The notes beneath the pieces are model-generated. The model saw only the letters and a list, made by a program, of their open reading frames with translations, was not told where the DNA came from and did not search any database. Made by a program: the position numbers and the translations under genes. A stretch of DNA of 64,000 nucleotides, from IMG/VR virus record IMGVR_UViG_3300035698_012122, positions 1 to 64,000 of that record. One strand, written 5' to 3'. This DNA comes from a virus. Positions 16,270 to 23,959 of the stretch are shown piece by piece (the stretch's first letter is position 1; each line of letters begins with the position of its first letter).

Positions 16270-16938
16270 TTGAATATCAAGGATATATTTAACAGAATTA
16301 TTCAGAAGTCAGGCCAGTATCTTCTCTCTACATCTAATATCGAAATTAATATTGATGCATTTAGAATACTAGTTGAAGATGCTTTATCTATCTACAACAA
16401 AGCTTCACCATATGATAAGACAATGCAAATTGATCTTGGTGGTAGAAGACGTTGTTTCTTAGATGAAGATGAAGACTTTATTGAAGTAGGCAGAATACCA
16501 GATTGGATTTCTAAAGCTACACCAATTTTAAATTACAGCATGGGTGTAAATCCAAGCTTTTTATCACCAGCTTTTTCAGCTAGTGGTTATAATCAATCCG
16601 AACCTATTGAAGCCCTTCACAAATATGCAAAGCCATGGATGACAGTTAATATCTCTGGTGATTGGGAAGTGATTGGTGTTTGGAATCATAAAGTAGAAAA
16701 AATAGAAAATGAAAGTAATGAATATGAAGTAAAAACTATAACAGTTGAAGACATGGTATTTTTTGACATTCTAAAAGCAATGTTCTTACAAGGTATTGGT
16801 TTATCTCGTAGAGCTTTTACAATGGATAATTTACCACTAGCTATGGATGCAGATTCATTAGTCTCTGATGCTGAAACACAATTATCAACAGCGAAAGAAG
16901 AATTGCAGAATGTGCAAAAATTCTACTTATGGATATAA
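16270..16938 (+). CDS. Probable head-tail connector / neck protein
   Basis: A 222-residue protein without a family motif that I can name. N-terminal residues 1-60 are helical (RILVEDALSIYNKASPYDK); the middle has a beta-rich part with WMTVNISGDWEVIGVW, then a helical C-terminus (VSDAETQLSTAKEELQNVQKFY). Position after the capsid module and before sheath points to neck or head-completion (gp13/gp14 type). The start is TTG, chosen because GGGG lies eight bases upstream and no in-frame ATG is near. Confidence 0.5.
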   Translation: MNIKDIFNRIIQKSGQYLLSTSNIEINIDAFRILVEDALSIYNKASPYDKTMQIDLGGRRRCFLDEDEDFIEVGRIPDWISKATPILNYSMGVNPSFLSPAFSASGYNQSEPIEALHKYAKPWMTVNISGDWEVIGVWNHKVEKIENESNEYEVKTITVEDMVFFDILKAMFLQGIGLSRRAFTMDNLPLAMDADSLVSDAETQLSTAKEELQNVQKFYLWI

Positions 16939-16941
16939 CTA

Positions 16942-17595
16942 ATGTCTCTGAAACTAAGAGTTGTAAAAAAAGAAATGAAACAGGGTGGTGCTTCTAAAGT
17001 AAAGAACTACACACCGCCTAGATTCCTTTGGAGGGATGCTAATAACTATCCAGAACTTTCAATTGTGAATGGTACTTTTGATATGATACCAAGGAATGTT
17101 AGAAAACCTAGTCCAGATATTGATTTTGTAGGTGTAATTAAATCAGAGTTTCCAAATAGAAAAAAGCCTAAAGGCAATTCAAAGGGTGTAGGCCCGTCTT
17201 ATAAAGTAACAATTAAATTCCAAAAAATAAAAATGAGTAAAGAACCTACCAGAGAAAACACTGAAAGGTTGGAAGATAAAGGTGAAACATTTTATTACAA
17301 AATGCCTTCACTAGCTAAAAATCCAGCTAAGATTAGATGTCAATGCGTAGACTTTAGACATAAGTTTGAAACACCAATTGCACGAGCTGGTGCTTTAGCA
17401 TATGGAAGCCCTAGGGGTTATAAAAGAAAAACTGAAGAACCTACTGATGCAAATATGCTAAAGTGGGAAGCTGGTGAATTAGAAAAGAAACCAATGCCAT
17501 ATGCAAACCCAACAGATAAACTAGGGTACTGCAAACATATACACTCATTCTTAGCATATCTTATTGATGATGCTAAAATGGTGAAACAATCATGA
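16942..17595 (+). CDS. Virion-region protein with SWIM-like CxC...CxH zinc motif
   Basis: The C-terminal third has CQCVDF and then, about 60 residues later, GYCKHIHSFLAYL. The CxC...CxH spacing is that of a SWIM-type zinc-binding motif, usually linked with DNA or protein binding. The N-terminal half is basic (EFPNRKKPKGNSKGVGPSYKV) and partly beta. Context is the neck region, with a start three bases after the upstream gene and an ATGA overlap with the next. Its job in the virion is not known to me. Confidence 0.6.
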   Translation: MSLKLRVVKKEMKQGGASKVKNYTPPRFLWRDANNYPELSIVNGTFDMIPRNVRKPSPDIDFVGVIKSEFPNRKKPKGNSKGVGPSYKVTIKFQKIKMSKEPTRENTERLEDKGETFYYKMPSLAKNPAKIRCQCVDFRHKFETPIARAGALAYGSPRGYKRKTEEPTDANMLKWEAGELEKKPMPYANPTDKLGYCKHIHSFLAYLIDDAKMVKQS

Positions 17596-18002
17596 GTAGC
17601 TTTGTACAAGACGTTGAACGTATAGTTAAACAGCAAAGTGAAAGTGGTCTAATATATTTAGAAAACTATTATGGTTTAGAATTAGAACTGATGAGAGAAG
17701 ACGTACTTGGTGATAAGATGTCTGATGCATATGGTTCATCTGCTGGTGTAACAGTTTCAAAAATATCAGAATTTAAAGGTGTTCTACAAGGTGATGACTT
17801 TATACAGAAATCGGATCATTTTGCTGGAAACTTTGAAGAAGGTTTTTTATATACTAGAAGCAAAGATATAAAAGTAACCGATGTTATAAAAGTTAAAAAC
17901 ACTGAAGGTGTTACTAGAAAATATAAAGTGGTAGCTATAGAATCAATCGGGTTTACAACTAAAATATTTACAATGTATAAATTAACGAATCTTGGAGAAT
18001 AA
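17592..18002 (+). CDS. Hypothetical neck/tail-completion protein, 136 aa
   Basis: N-terminal helix (FVQDVERIVKQQ) followed by beta-rich sequence with a closing strand pair (KYKVVAIESIGFTTKIFTMYKL). That layout is common in small connector proteins, but I see no diagnostic motif. It overlaps the upstream stop (ATGA) and precedes two leader-bearing small genes. Confidence 0.55.
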   Translation: MSSFVQDVERIVKQQSESGLIYLENYYGLELELMREDVLGDKMSDAYGSSAGVTVSKISEFKGVLQGDDFIQKSDHFAGNFEEGFLYTRSKDIKVTDVIKVKNTEGVTRKYKVVAIESIGFTTKIFTMYKLTNLGE

Positions 18003-18003
18003 T

Positions 18004-18318
18004 ATGAAACTATGTGAAGAACTAGATGTTGCTATGAATGAAGAGATTGTCCAAGTTACTAAAGATTTAAAAATGGTGGACAAGTCTAAAGCAACAGGTA
18101 AAGGCAAGAAGCCTATTATATACCTAAATGGTTCGGATGGTTACTGGTACAATAAAAGTGGAATATTAAATCAGATTAGAGCTAAAGGTGAAATAAAAGA
18201 ATTTGGTTTTACCAAAGGAAATGATGACATGGCAAAAGCTGAAAAAGATTTTATGGATAAAAAAATAACAATGTCAGCTTATTATGAACTAGCATCTGAA
18301 TTAGACCACAACAATTAA
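18004..18318 (+). CDS. Putative capsid-targeted small protein 3
   Basis: I start this 104-residue protein at 18004, with GGAG six bases upstream, which gives MKLCEELDVAMNEE. The first 21 bases are identical to those of the next gene at 18329, although the proteins differ after that. The middle has YLNGSDGYWYNKSG; the C-terminal half is helical and charged. No obvious (I/L)xE|(A/G/S) site lies near the leader, so processing is less clear than in other members. Confidence 0.6.
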   Translation: MKLCEELDVAMNEEIVQVTKDLKMVDKSKATGKGKKPIIYLNGSDGYWYNKSGILNQIRAKGEIKEFGFTKGNDDMAKAEKDFMDKKITMSAYYELASELDHNN

Positions 18319-18328
18319 GGATATAAAT

Positions 18329-18742
18329 ATGAAACTATGTGAAGAACTAAACAAAGAAGTTAAAATGAGTACCAGTGAAGCAATTGATAACAACACCTAT
18401 CTAGGTGGTTATTTAAATGCACTTCTATTTGTTGGAACTGATGAAGAAGATAACCCATTAGATGATGAACATGACATTGACGATATTGATAAAGATTCTG
18501 TTAAGAAATCTGAAAAAGATATTGCTAAGTTTCTTAAAATGGCTAAAAAAGAATTAGAAGGAATTGAAGCTGATGATTCACAAATTGGTCATGACATTCT
18601 AATGACTAGACAAGGCACTGGTGTTGGTTTTCTCGATAGAGACTATGCTGATGATGCAATATTAAAAAAGTTAGATGGGTATGCTGATAAGCTTGGAAGC
18701 GTTTCACCTTTTGCTGAAAACGGAACTGTAGGAATTGATTAA
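18329..18742 (+). CDS. Putative capsid-targeted small protein 4
   Basis: Leader MKLCEELNKEVKMS, then a 120-residue domain with a very acidic part (EEDNPLDDEHDIDDIDKDS). Near the C-terminus is IGHDILMTRQGTGVGFLDRDYADD, which reminds me of an uncharacterised small-protein family common in phages with a GHDFxLTRxGHGxGFWDR pattern; here the aromatic residues are partly replaced. The function of that family is unknown to me. The ribosome site is AAGG in the spacer from the upstream gene. Confidence 0.6.
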   Translation: MKLCEELNKEVKMSTSEAIDNNTYLGGYLNALLFVGTDEEDNPLDDEHDIDDIDKDSVKKSEKDIAKFLKMAKKELEGIEADDSQIGHDILMTRQGTGVGFLDRDYADDAILKKLDGYADKLGSVSPFAENGTVGID

Positions 18743-19428
18743 TGAGTTATGAAAACTTACCAGATTCAACATTAGATGTAGTCACAAGTGCTGGTGCTGT
18801 AATGTCTGAATTTAAACAGATGGTGAAAGTAGAAATGCCAAATGTTTCAACGGTTTTCGATCCACTATTATCTTATGATTCTGCTGTAGCAAAATTCTTA
18901 AAAGAAAATAAAAATTATGAAGGTAGCCCACTTCCACTTTTTGCATATAACAGAACCATTACAAATTACGGTGATGTTGGATTACAAAAGAGAAGTAAAA
19001 GGGCCACTGGTTGTATTGCTTTAGAAAACCAAGATGGGATAGCTAAATACTCAGTCATGCAGGGGGAATTTATAATTAACTTCCTTTACATAACGCAAAG
19101 CATGGAAGAAGTGGAAAGGTTTGAAGTTGCTTACTATGGTGAAGGAATATCCAAAACAACGGAAATAATCGTATCAATGCCAAAGCTAGGTGATTTTAGC
19201 TACTTTTTAGATTACAATGAATTAGATGATATTGTTATTGAAAAAGAGGGGTCATACTACAAAAGCGTAATTGGAACTATAAAAGTGCGTGGAATGTATT
19301 TCACATTCAAGGGCCAATCTGCTTTAATTAAAGAAATAACGTCAAGGATAATATCTTCAAACAATATTCCACTGTTGGAAGAAAATGAAGTATTAGGAAA
19401 TATATTAATAGATGAAACAGATAATTAG
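18742..19428 (+). CDS. Hypothetical tail-completion/sheath-terminator candidate
   Basis: A 228-residue, mixed alpha/beta protein with no motif that I can name. The N-terminal part includes an ordered LPLFAYNRTITN, and the central part has beta strands with aromatic residues (EFIINFLYITQSMEEVERF). Its place just before the sheath gene is where T4-type phages encode tail terminator or sheath-stabiliser proteins (gp15/gp3). That assignment is positional only. Its ATG overlaps the previous stop (TAATG). Confidence 0.5.
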   Translation: MSYENLPDSTLDVVTSAGAVMSEFKQMVKVEMPNVSTVFDPLLSYDSAVAKFLKENKNYEGSPLPLFAYNRTITNYGDVGLQKRSKRATGCIALENQDGIAKYSVMQGEFIINFLYITQSMEEVERFEVAYYGEGISKTTEIIVSMPKLGDFSYFLDYNELDDIVIEKEGSYYKSVIGTIKVRGMYFTFKGQSALIKEITSRIISSNNIPLLEENEVLGNILIDETDN

Positions 19429-19447
19429 ATAATAAGGGGAAATTCCA

Positions 19448-19810
19448 ATGAGCAAAAACAACAATGGTAGAAAAAGAGACAGCCAAAATAGTATCAAAGG
19501 TGATGCATTGGAAAATGACCGAGTACCAGCACCAAAAATGAAAATTACGGCTAAAGTTTTAGATGGAAACACTATAGAAAAAAATGAAAGTGTCGATAAG
19601 TCTGCTAAACAGAAGATTCAAGAAAAGCGTGACTCTGGTGCAAGAAAAGAAAAACGTGTGAATATTGGATGGGTTATCTCAAGATTAGATGAACCAAAAG
19701 ATGTTGAGTACGATGGTAATGTAATGAGAGTTTCACCACGAGCGAAAATGAAAGTAGCAGATCATACTAAGTTGGGAGATTTACCCAATGGTTTAGTTCT
19801 GAAAAAGTAG
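19448..19810 (+). CDS. Basic hypothetical protein, 120 aa
   Basis: Lys/Arg-rich, probably disordered N-terminal 70 residues (KNNNGRKRDSQNS, KQKIQEKRDSGARKEKR), then a small ordered end (VNIGWVISRLDEP). No family recognised. The following 78-base AT-rich spacer contains no clear terminator and leads to the strong ribosome site of the sheath gene. Confidence 0.55.
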   Translation: MSKNNNGRKRDSQNSIKGDALENDRVPAPKMKITAKVLDGNTIEKNESVDKSAKQKIQEKRDSGARKEKRVNIGWVISRLDEPKDVEYDGNVMRVSPRAKMKVADHTKLGDLPNGLVLKK

Positions 19811-19888
19811 TATAGTATTATTATAAAAGATATTAACAAAAAAGTTATTTAATATATAAAAAATTAAATAGAACAACGGAGGTTTTAT

Positions 19889-21721
19889 ATGGGTATGGCC
19901 AGAGTCAATCTAAAAGAAGTAGACCTATCAACAAGGGTAGCTTCATTTGGTGGAGTATATGGTGCTATGTGTATTCCATCTTTAAAAGGGCCAATAGATT
20001 CGCCTTTTCTAAGTACGAGTGACACACAATTTCTAAACAAGTTTACAGCTAGAGGTAGAATTGAAGTTGGTGAAGACCTTTCAATGTATTCTGCTTTAGC
20101 GTTCTTAGAACGTGCTAATAAGCTTTGGATTAAACGTGTTATCAATGATGCCTTCTTTGGTGGTGCAACTATTGCAACTGCTTCTAGTGCTTCAACATTC
20201 GCTTCATTTGATGGAGTAATCACACCGCTAACAGGAAATGCAGAGTTAACAGCAGATGTTGCTGGAACAACTGGTAATGCAATTCTTATTACAGGTGATG
20301 GTGTAAAAACTTTAACTACTTTAGTTAATGATTGGAATGTTGCAAACGTAGGAAACGAAGTAACAATTGATAGTGCTAACGGTGCTGAAATTCCTGATGA
20401 TTTACAAGCAATGCAATTAGCTGGTGCAACTGATGGTGAAATTAACGAAGCTCTACCAGACAATACTGATATGGCCGATCCAACAGCATATGTTTTTGGT
20501 GCTGAAGAGTTAATGTTAATTTATGCTTCTTCTGAAGGTGCATGGGGTAACGGAATAGCAATCAAATTTATTACTGATGCTACTGATACTCGATTGCTAG
20601 AACCAGATGCATTTATCCTAGAGGTTTATTTAAAAGAAAATTTAGTTGTTCCAGTTGAGACACATATTTGTTCAAGAGTATTAGGACAAAAAGATGGTCG
20701 TGGATTAAATATGTTTCTTGAAGATTTATTAGAAGGTTCGGAATACATTAGAGGTATTTCAAATGTTCTTATAGATGACACTGTTCTTCCAGCTCAAGAT
20801 TCTTCACCATTCCTTATGGGTGCTGGTGAAGATGGATTGGCCGTAACAGATGCGAACATGGTTTTAGCTTTGGATGATTTTTCTAATCCAAATGAATTAC
20901 CAGTTACAATCTTTATGGATGGTGGTTATGCAGTTCCAGCTTATGGAATAGCAATGGACACAATTGCAAAAAACAGACAAGATTCTGTAGCAATTCTTTC
21001 AACACCATATGCTGATGAAGCAAGTTCAAATTACCTGAATGACATTGTTGAATATAGAAAAGATGAATTGAACCTAAACAGTTCATACTCTGGATTATAT
21101 ACACCACATCTTCAGATTCAAGATAAGTTCAATGATAGAACATTATGGGTAGCACCTGATGGAGCTGTTGGTGGATCAATCAGTTTTAGTTCTGAAAATT
21201 ACGAAATCTGGTATCCAGCTTCGGGATTTAAACGTGGTATTTTAAATGTTTTAGATACTCGTAGAAGATTCTCTGATGGTGAAATGGACACGTTACAAAA
21301 CAATCAAATTAATCCAATCAGATTCATTTCTGGAAAAGGGATTGTAATTTGGGGTCAAAAAACATTACTTGCTAGTGCATCTGCATTATCAGGAATGAAT
21401 GTAAGACTATTGTTAACGGTAATTGAACCAGCAATCAAAGACTTCTTAATGAACTTTTTGTTTGAACTTAATGATGATGCAAATAGAAACTTAGCAGTTA
21501 CACAAATTGGGTCTTATATGAATACTATCCAAGCTAAAAAAGGTGTATATGGTTTCCAAGTTGTTTCTGATAACTCAAATAACTCTGATGCTGATGTAGA
21601 TGCTGGTAGAATGAATGTAGATGTTTTCATTAAGCCTACTATCTCAACTGAAGAAATTCCTGTTAGGATTGTAATAACTCCAAACACTATTTCTTTTGAA
21701 ACCGCACAAGGTGCTATTTAA
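19889..21721 (+). CDS. Tail sheath protein, gp18-like
   Basis: Contractile sheath subunit, 610 residues. The N-terminus GMARVNLKEVDLS, then SLKGPIDSPFLSTSDTQFL, and a C-terminal domain with RFISGKGIVIWGQKTL and later QIGSYMNTIQAKKGVYGFQV are typical of sheath proteins; the tail-sheath family ends in this kind of linker strand. A module at about residues 118-185 (AGTTGNAILITGDG, WNVANVGNEV) recurs in two other virion proteins of the window. CGGAGG nine bases before the ATG is one of the strongest ribosome sites here, in line with high expression. Confidence 0.93.
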   Translation: MGMARVNLKEVDLSTRVASFGGVYGAMCIPSLKGPIDSPFLSTSDTQFLNKFTARGRIEVGEDLSMYSALAFLERANKLWIKRVINDAFFGGATIATASSASTFASFDGVITPLTGNAELTADVAGTTGNAILITGDGVKTLTTLVNDWNVANVGNEVTIDSANGAEIPDDLQAMQLAGATDGEINEALPDNTDMADPTAYVFGAEELMLIYASSEGAWGNGIAIKFITDATDTRLLEPDAFILEVYLKENLVVPVETHICSRVLGQKDGRGLNMFLEDLLEGSEYIRGISNVLIDDTVLPAQDSSPFLMGAGEDGLAVTDANMVLALDDFSNPNELPVTIFMDGGYAVPAYGIAMDTIAKNRQDSVAILSTPYADEASSNYLNDIVEYRKDELNLNSSYSGLYTPHLQIQDKFNDRTLWVAPDGAVGGSISFSSENYEIWYPASGFKRGILNVLDTRRRFSDGEMDTLQNNQINPIRFISGKGIVIWGQKTLLASASALSGMNVRLLLTVIEPAIKDFLMNFLFELNDDANRNLAVTQIGSYMNTIQAKKGVYGFQVVSDNSNNSDADVDAGRMNVDVFIKPTISTEEIPVRIVITPNTISFETAQGAI

Positions 21722-21741
21722 TTCTAAAAGGGGAATAAGTT

Positions 21742-22275
21742 ATGAGTAAAATAGATATTGAACAATTGAGAGCACTACCCGATTATGTCAAACTGACTGA
21801 TTGGGGTATTGCATTTCCAGTGTTGCCAGCAGTTGGTTTATTAGGTGGTTTTGTTTCTGAAGATTTAAATCTTAGATGTGAATCAGTTGACCTACCAAAA
21901 CCAGCTAACCAAAAGATTGAAGTAAGTACTAAAGGTCATAAAACTTTTCAAAACGGTTTAAGTGATTTTGGTAACTCAACTACAATTACTTTCAATGATA
22001 CTGTTGATAATCTTGTGTTTAACTTTGTTAAAGCATGGAGAGAAATCACCAGAGATTTTAGAACTGGTAAACAGTTTTCTAAATCAGAAGTTGAAGCAAT
22101 TATTGTTGTTACTCAATACGATGCAAACGATAATGCAATTAGAGCGTGGGAATTAGTAGGGTGTCTTTGGGAATCAGATGATTTTGGTTCACTAGATTCT
22201 GCTTCTAGTGATATTGCTAGACCTTCACTTACAATTAGTTTTGATTATCCAAGACCAATTTCTTTAAGAGCATAA
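21742..22275 (+). CDS. Tail tube protein, gp19-like
   Basis: A 177-residue protein directly after the sheath gene, as in T4. It has the expected beta-barrel pattern for tubes: LRCESVDLPKPANQKIEV, an outer strand pair with TTITFNDTVDNLVFNFVKAW, and the closing PSLTISFDYPRPISLRA. It would polymerise as hexamer rings inside the sheath. A hairpin follows nine bases after its stop. Confidence 0.88.
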   Translation: MSKIDIEQLRALPDYVKLTDWGIAFPVLPAVGLLGGFVSEDLNLRCESVDLPKPANQKIEVSTKGHKTFQNGLSDFGNSTTITFNDTVDNLVFNFVKAWREITRDFRTGKQFSKSEVEAIIVVTQYDANDNAIRAWELVGCLWESDDFGSLDSASSDIARPSLTISFDYPRPISLRA

Positions 22276-22284
22276 TTCTAAAAT

Positions 22285-22324
22285 TTATAATGGGCCTTAG
22301 CTAAAACCTTTGGCCCCGTTATAA
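22285..22324 (+). promoter_or_regulatory. Hairpin after the tube gene without T-tract
   Basis: TTATAATGGG (22285-22294) pairs with CCCGTTATAA (22315-22324), ten pairs including one G-T, around a 20-base loop with further CC/GG pairing. No T-run follows on the plus strand, so it is a poor intrinsic terminator. It may stabilise the 3' end of abundant sheath-tube mRNA or partly block readthrough. Confidence 0.45.
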
Positions 22325-22344
22325 AAAATCGTTAAGGTAAACCA

Positions 22345-23034
22345 ATGGCATTAATCCCATCATTCATTCCGGGCCATGAAGAAATAAATGGTGCTATAAA
22401 TAGTTTCTTTGGAAATGATTCTATAGATGTAATTAGATCAATAGATTATGATGTAAAATATTTATGGGCCATTAGAATGGTTTCTGGTACACCACCAAAA
22501 CCTTTTGATACATTCTTTCCAGCACAAGATGTAACAGTTCCTATGGCTATCTCAGAGAGTGAGACAATCGAATACGCACAGACTTCAATGCAAGTTCCAA
22601 TTAAAACTACTGGAAAAGAAATATCTATTACTTTTTATGATAATGATAAAAGATCATTGCTGTACTGGTTAGCAGATTGGATAAATATTGATATTCAAAA
22701 CGGTGGTAAATTTATGTCTGGAATTGCAGATGACCACAACATTGTAGAGGGTTACACCAGAGCTGTAGACATTTCTGGTCTAGGTACTAGTAATAGTAAA
22801 GTTAAGCCTGTACGCACCATAGAATTAACTTTATTGTCAAAATACAAAAAGACAGATAAAACAATTATGTACGATGTTTTTCCAGTAGGTGAATTACCAT
22901 GGGGTGGGGATCAAAGTTCTGAAGCTCAAACTTATACAATGAGGTTTGCAATAGTTAAAGAATATGAAACTGCTAGTGATAATTCAACTAGTTTTTTGGA
23001 TATAGCAAAGGACATTTTAGGCAAGCTATTTTAA
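22345..23034 (+). CDS. Baseplate/tube-initiator-like protein (tube fold)
   Basis: A 229-residue protein next to the tube gene, with a tube-like pattern: VKYLWAIRMVSGTPPKPF at the front, a central QVPIKTTGKEISITFYDND strand pair, then LLYWLADWINIDIQNGG. T4 gp48 and gp54 are larger tube-like proteins that cap the baseplate and start tube growth; this gene and that at 25909 are the two candidates. I cannot tell which one corresponds to which. Confidence 0.5.
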   Translation: MALIPSFIPGHEEINGAINSFFGNDSIDVIRSIDYDVKYLWAIRMVSGTPPKPFDTFFPAQDVTVPMAISESETIEYAQTSMQVPIKTTGKEISITFYDNDKRSLLYWLADWINIDIQNGGKFMSGIADDHNIVEGYTRAVDISGLGTSNSKVKPVRTIELTLLSKYKKTDKTIMYDVFPVGELPWGGDQSSEAQTYTMRFAIVKEYETASDNSTSFLDIAKDILGKLF

Positions 23035-23062
23035 TCGTTAAATAAGGAATAAGGAAACAATC

Positions 23063-23908
23063 ATGGAAAATGAATTACCGTTAACATTAATACCGATGGA
23101 AAAGTTACCCTCAAAAGGTATGGCTTATCCAGAAGGTGTAAAAATTGAATACCGTACCTATACGTTCGGTGAAACCAAAATGGAATCAGCTAGTTCTGGT
23201 TCATCAATACGAGCTGTAAAAAGGGCATTAAATTGCATAACGACTACAGGAATGGAACGTGGTAATCTAACAGTACTAGATTTATTTTATCTTGGTGTTT
23301 TGATTAAAATGTCTTCAGAAGGTGCAAGTGAATTTCATATGCCTTATATGTGTTGGAAATGTGCTCATGAAGGTGAACATAAATTTTCACAAAAAGATTT
23401 AGATTTTAAAGATATGGATGCGTCAATTGAATCACTACCAATGAAAGTAAAAATGAGTGATGATACTGTTTTAGAATTTTCTCCAATGACCGTTCAACAA
23501 TATATAGATTTATACTCTGGAAAATTCAATGCAGTATTCCCAAAGAATAAACCAGATGATGTTGCACCAGTAGCAACATTAGTTAAAAATTTAGGTGGTT
23601 ATGCTAGTTCGTATAAATATCTAACGAGTATGACAAATGCAGAAGATGGTGAGCTAGTTAACGAAATAGATAAAATGCTCATGCATCAGATAAAGCCATT
23701 AGCCCTTAAGTGTTCCAACACACTAGAAAATGAATCAGTATGTAATGCTGAATTGTTTCTTAAATTGGAAGGGAAGGAAGCTTTGCTAAAGCCGTTTCAT
23801 GGACGAGAGACACCTATTAAATCTCGAATTTACTATGGCAATGCACCTGAACATAACACCAAGAGAGTTAGGCCAAATGGAGTTTCTGCAAGTAGTGGAG
23901 CTGAATAA
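23063..23908 (+). CDS. Baseplate hub assembly protein, gp26-like
   Basis: The N-terminus LIPMEKLPSKGMAYPEGVKIEYRTYTFGE follows the pattern of T4-type baseplate (gp26) proteins (PSKG, YP, TFGE), though only short parts are quoted here. There is a CWKC pair at about residue 99, and later a second cysteine pair at CSNTLENESVC, which may bind a metal together. At 281 residues it is near the usual size. It precedes the tape measure, consistent with a role in hub assembly. Confidence 0.65.
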   Translation: MENELPLTLIPMEKLPSKGMAYPEGVKIEYRTYTFGETKMESASSGSSIRAVKRALNCITTTGMERGNLTVLDLFYLGVLIKMSSEGASEFHMPYMCWKCAHEGEHKFSQKDLDFKDMDASIESLPMKVKMSDDTVLEFSPMTVQQYIDLYSGKFNAVFPKNKPDDVAPVATLVKNLGGYASSYKYLTSMTNAEDGELVNEIDKMLMHQIKPLALKCSNTLENESVCNAELFLKLEGKEALLKPFHGRETPIKSRIYYGNAPEHNTKRVRPNGVSASSGAE

Positions 23909-23959
23909 AAGAGTAGTAGAATATTTTAAAGAAGATAAGAAATAGCACCAAGGATGGTA

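Noticed and set aside
18322-18329. TATAAATA resembling a T4 late promoter
   Set aside because: It is part of the ribosome site and start of the 18329 gene; the same octamer also occurs inside genes near 22398, 27059 and 50164, so it is not specific in this AT-rich sequence.
19885-20463. 192-codon open frame on the minus strand in the sheath gene
   Set aside because: Antisense shadow of a well-supported sheath gene; composition and lack of a start signal argue against coding.
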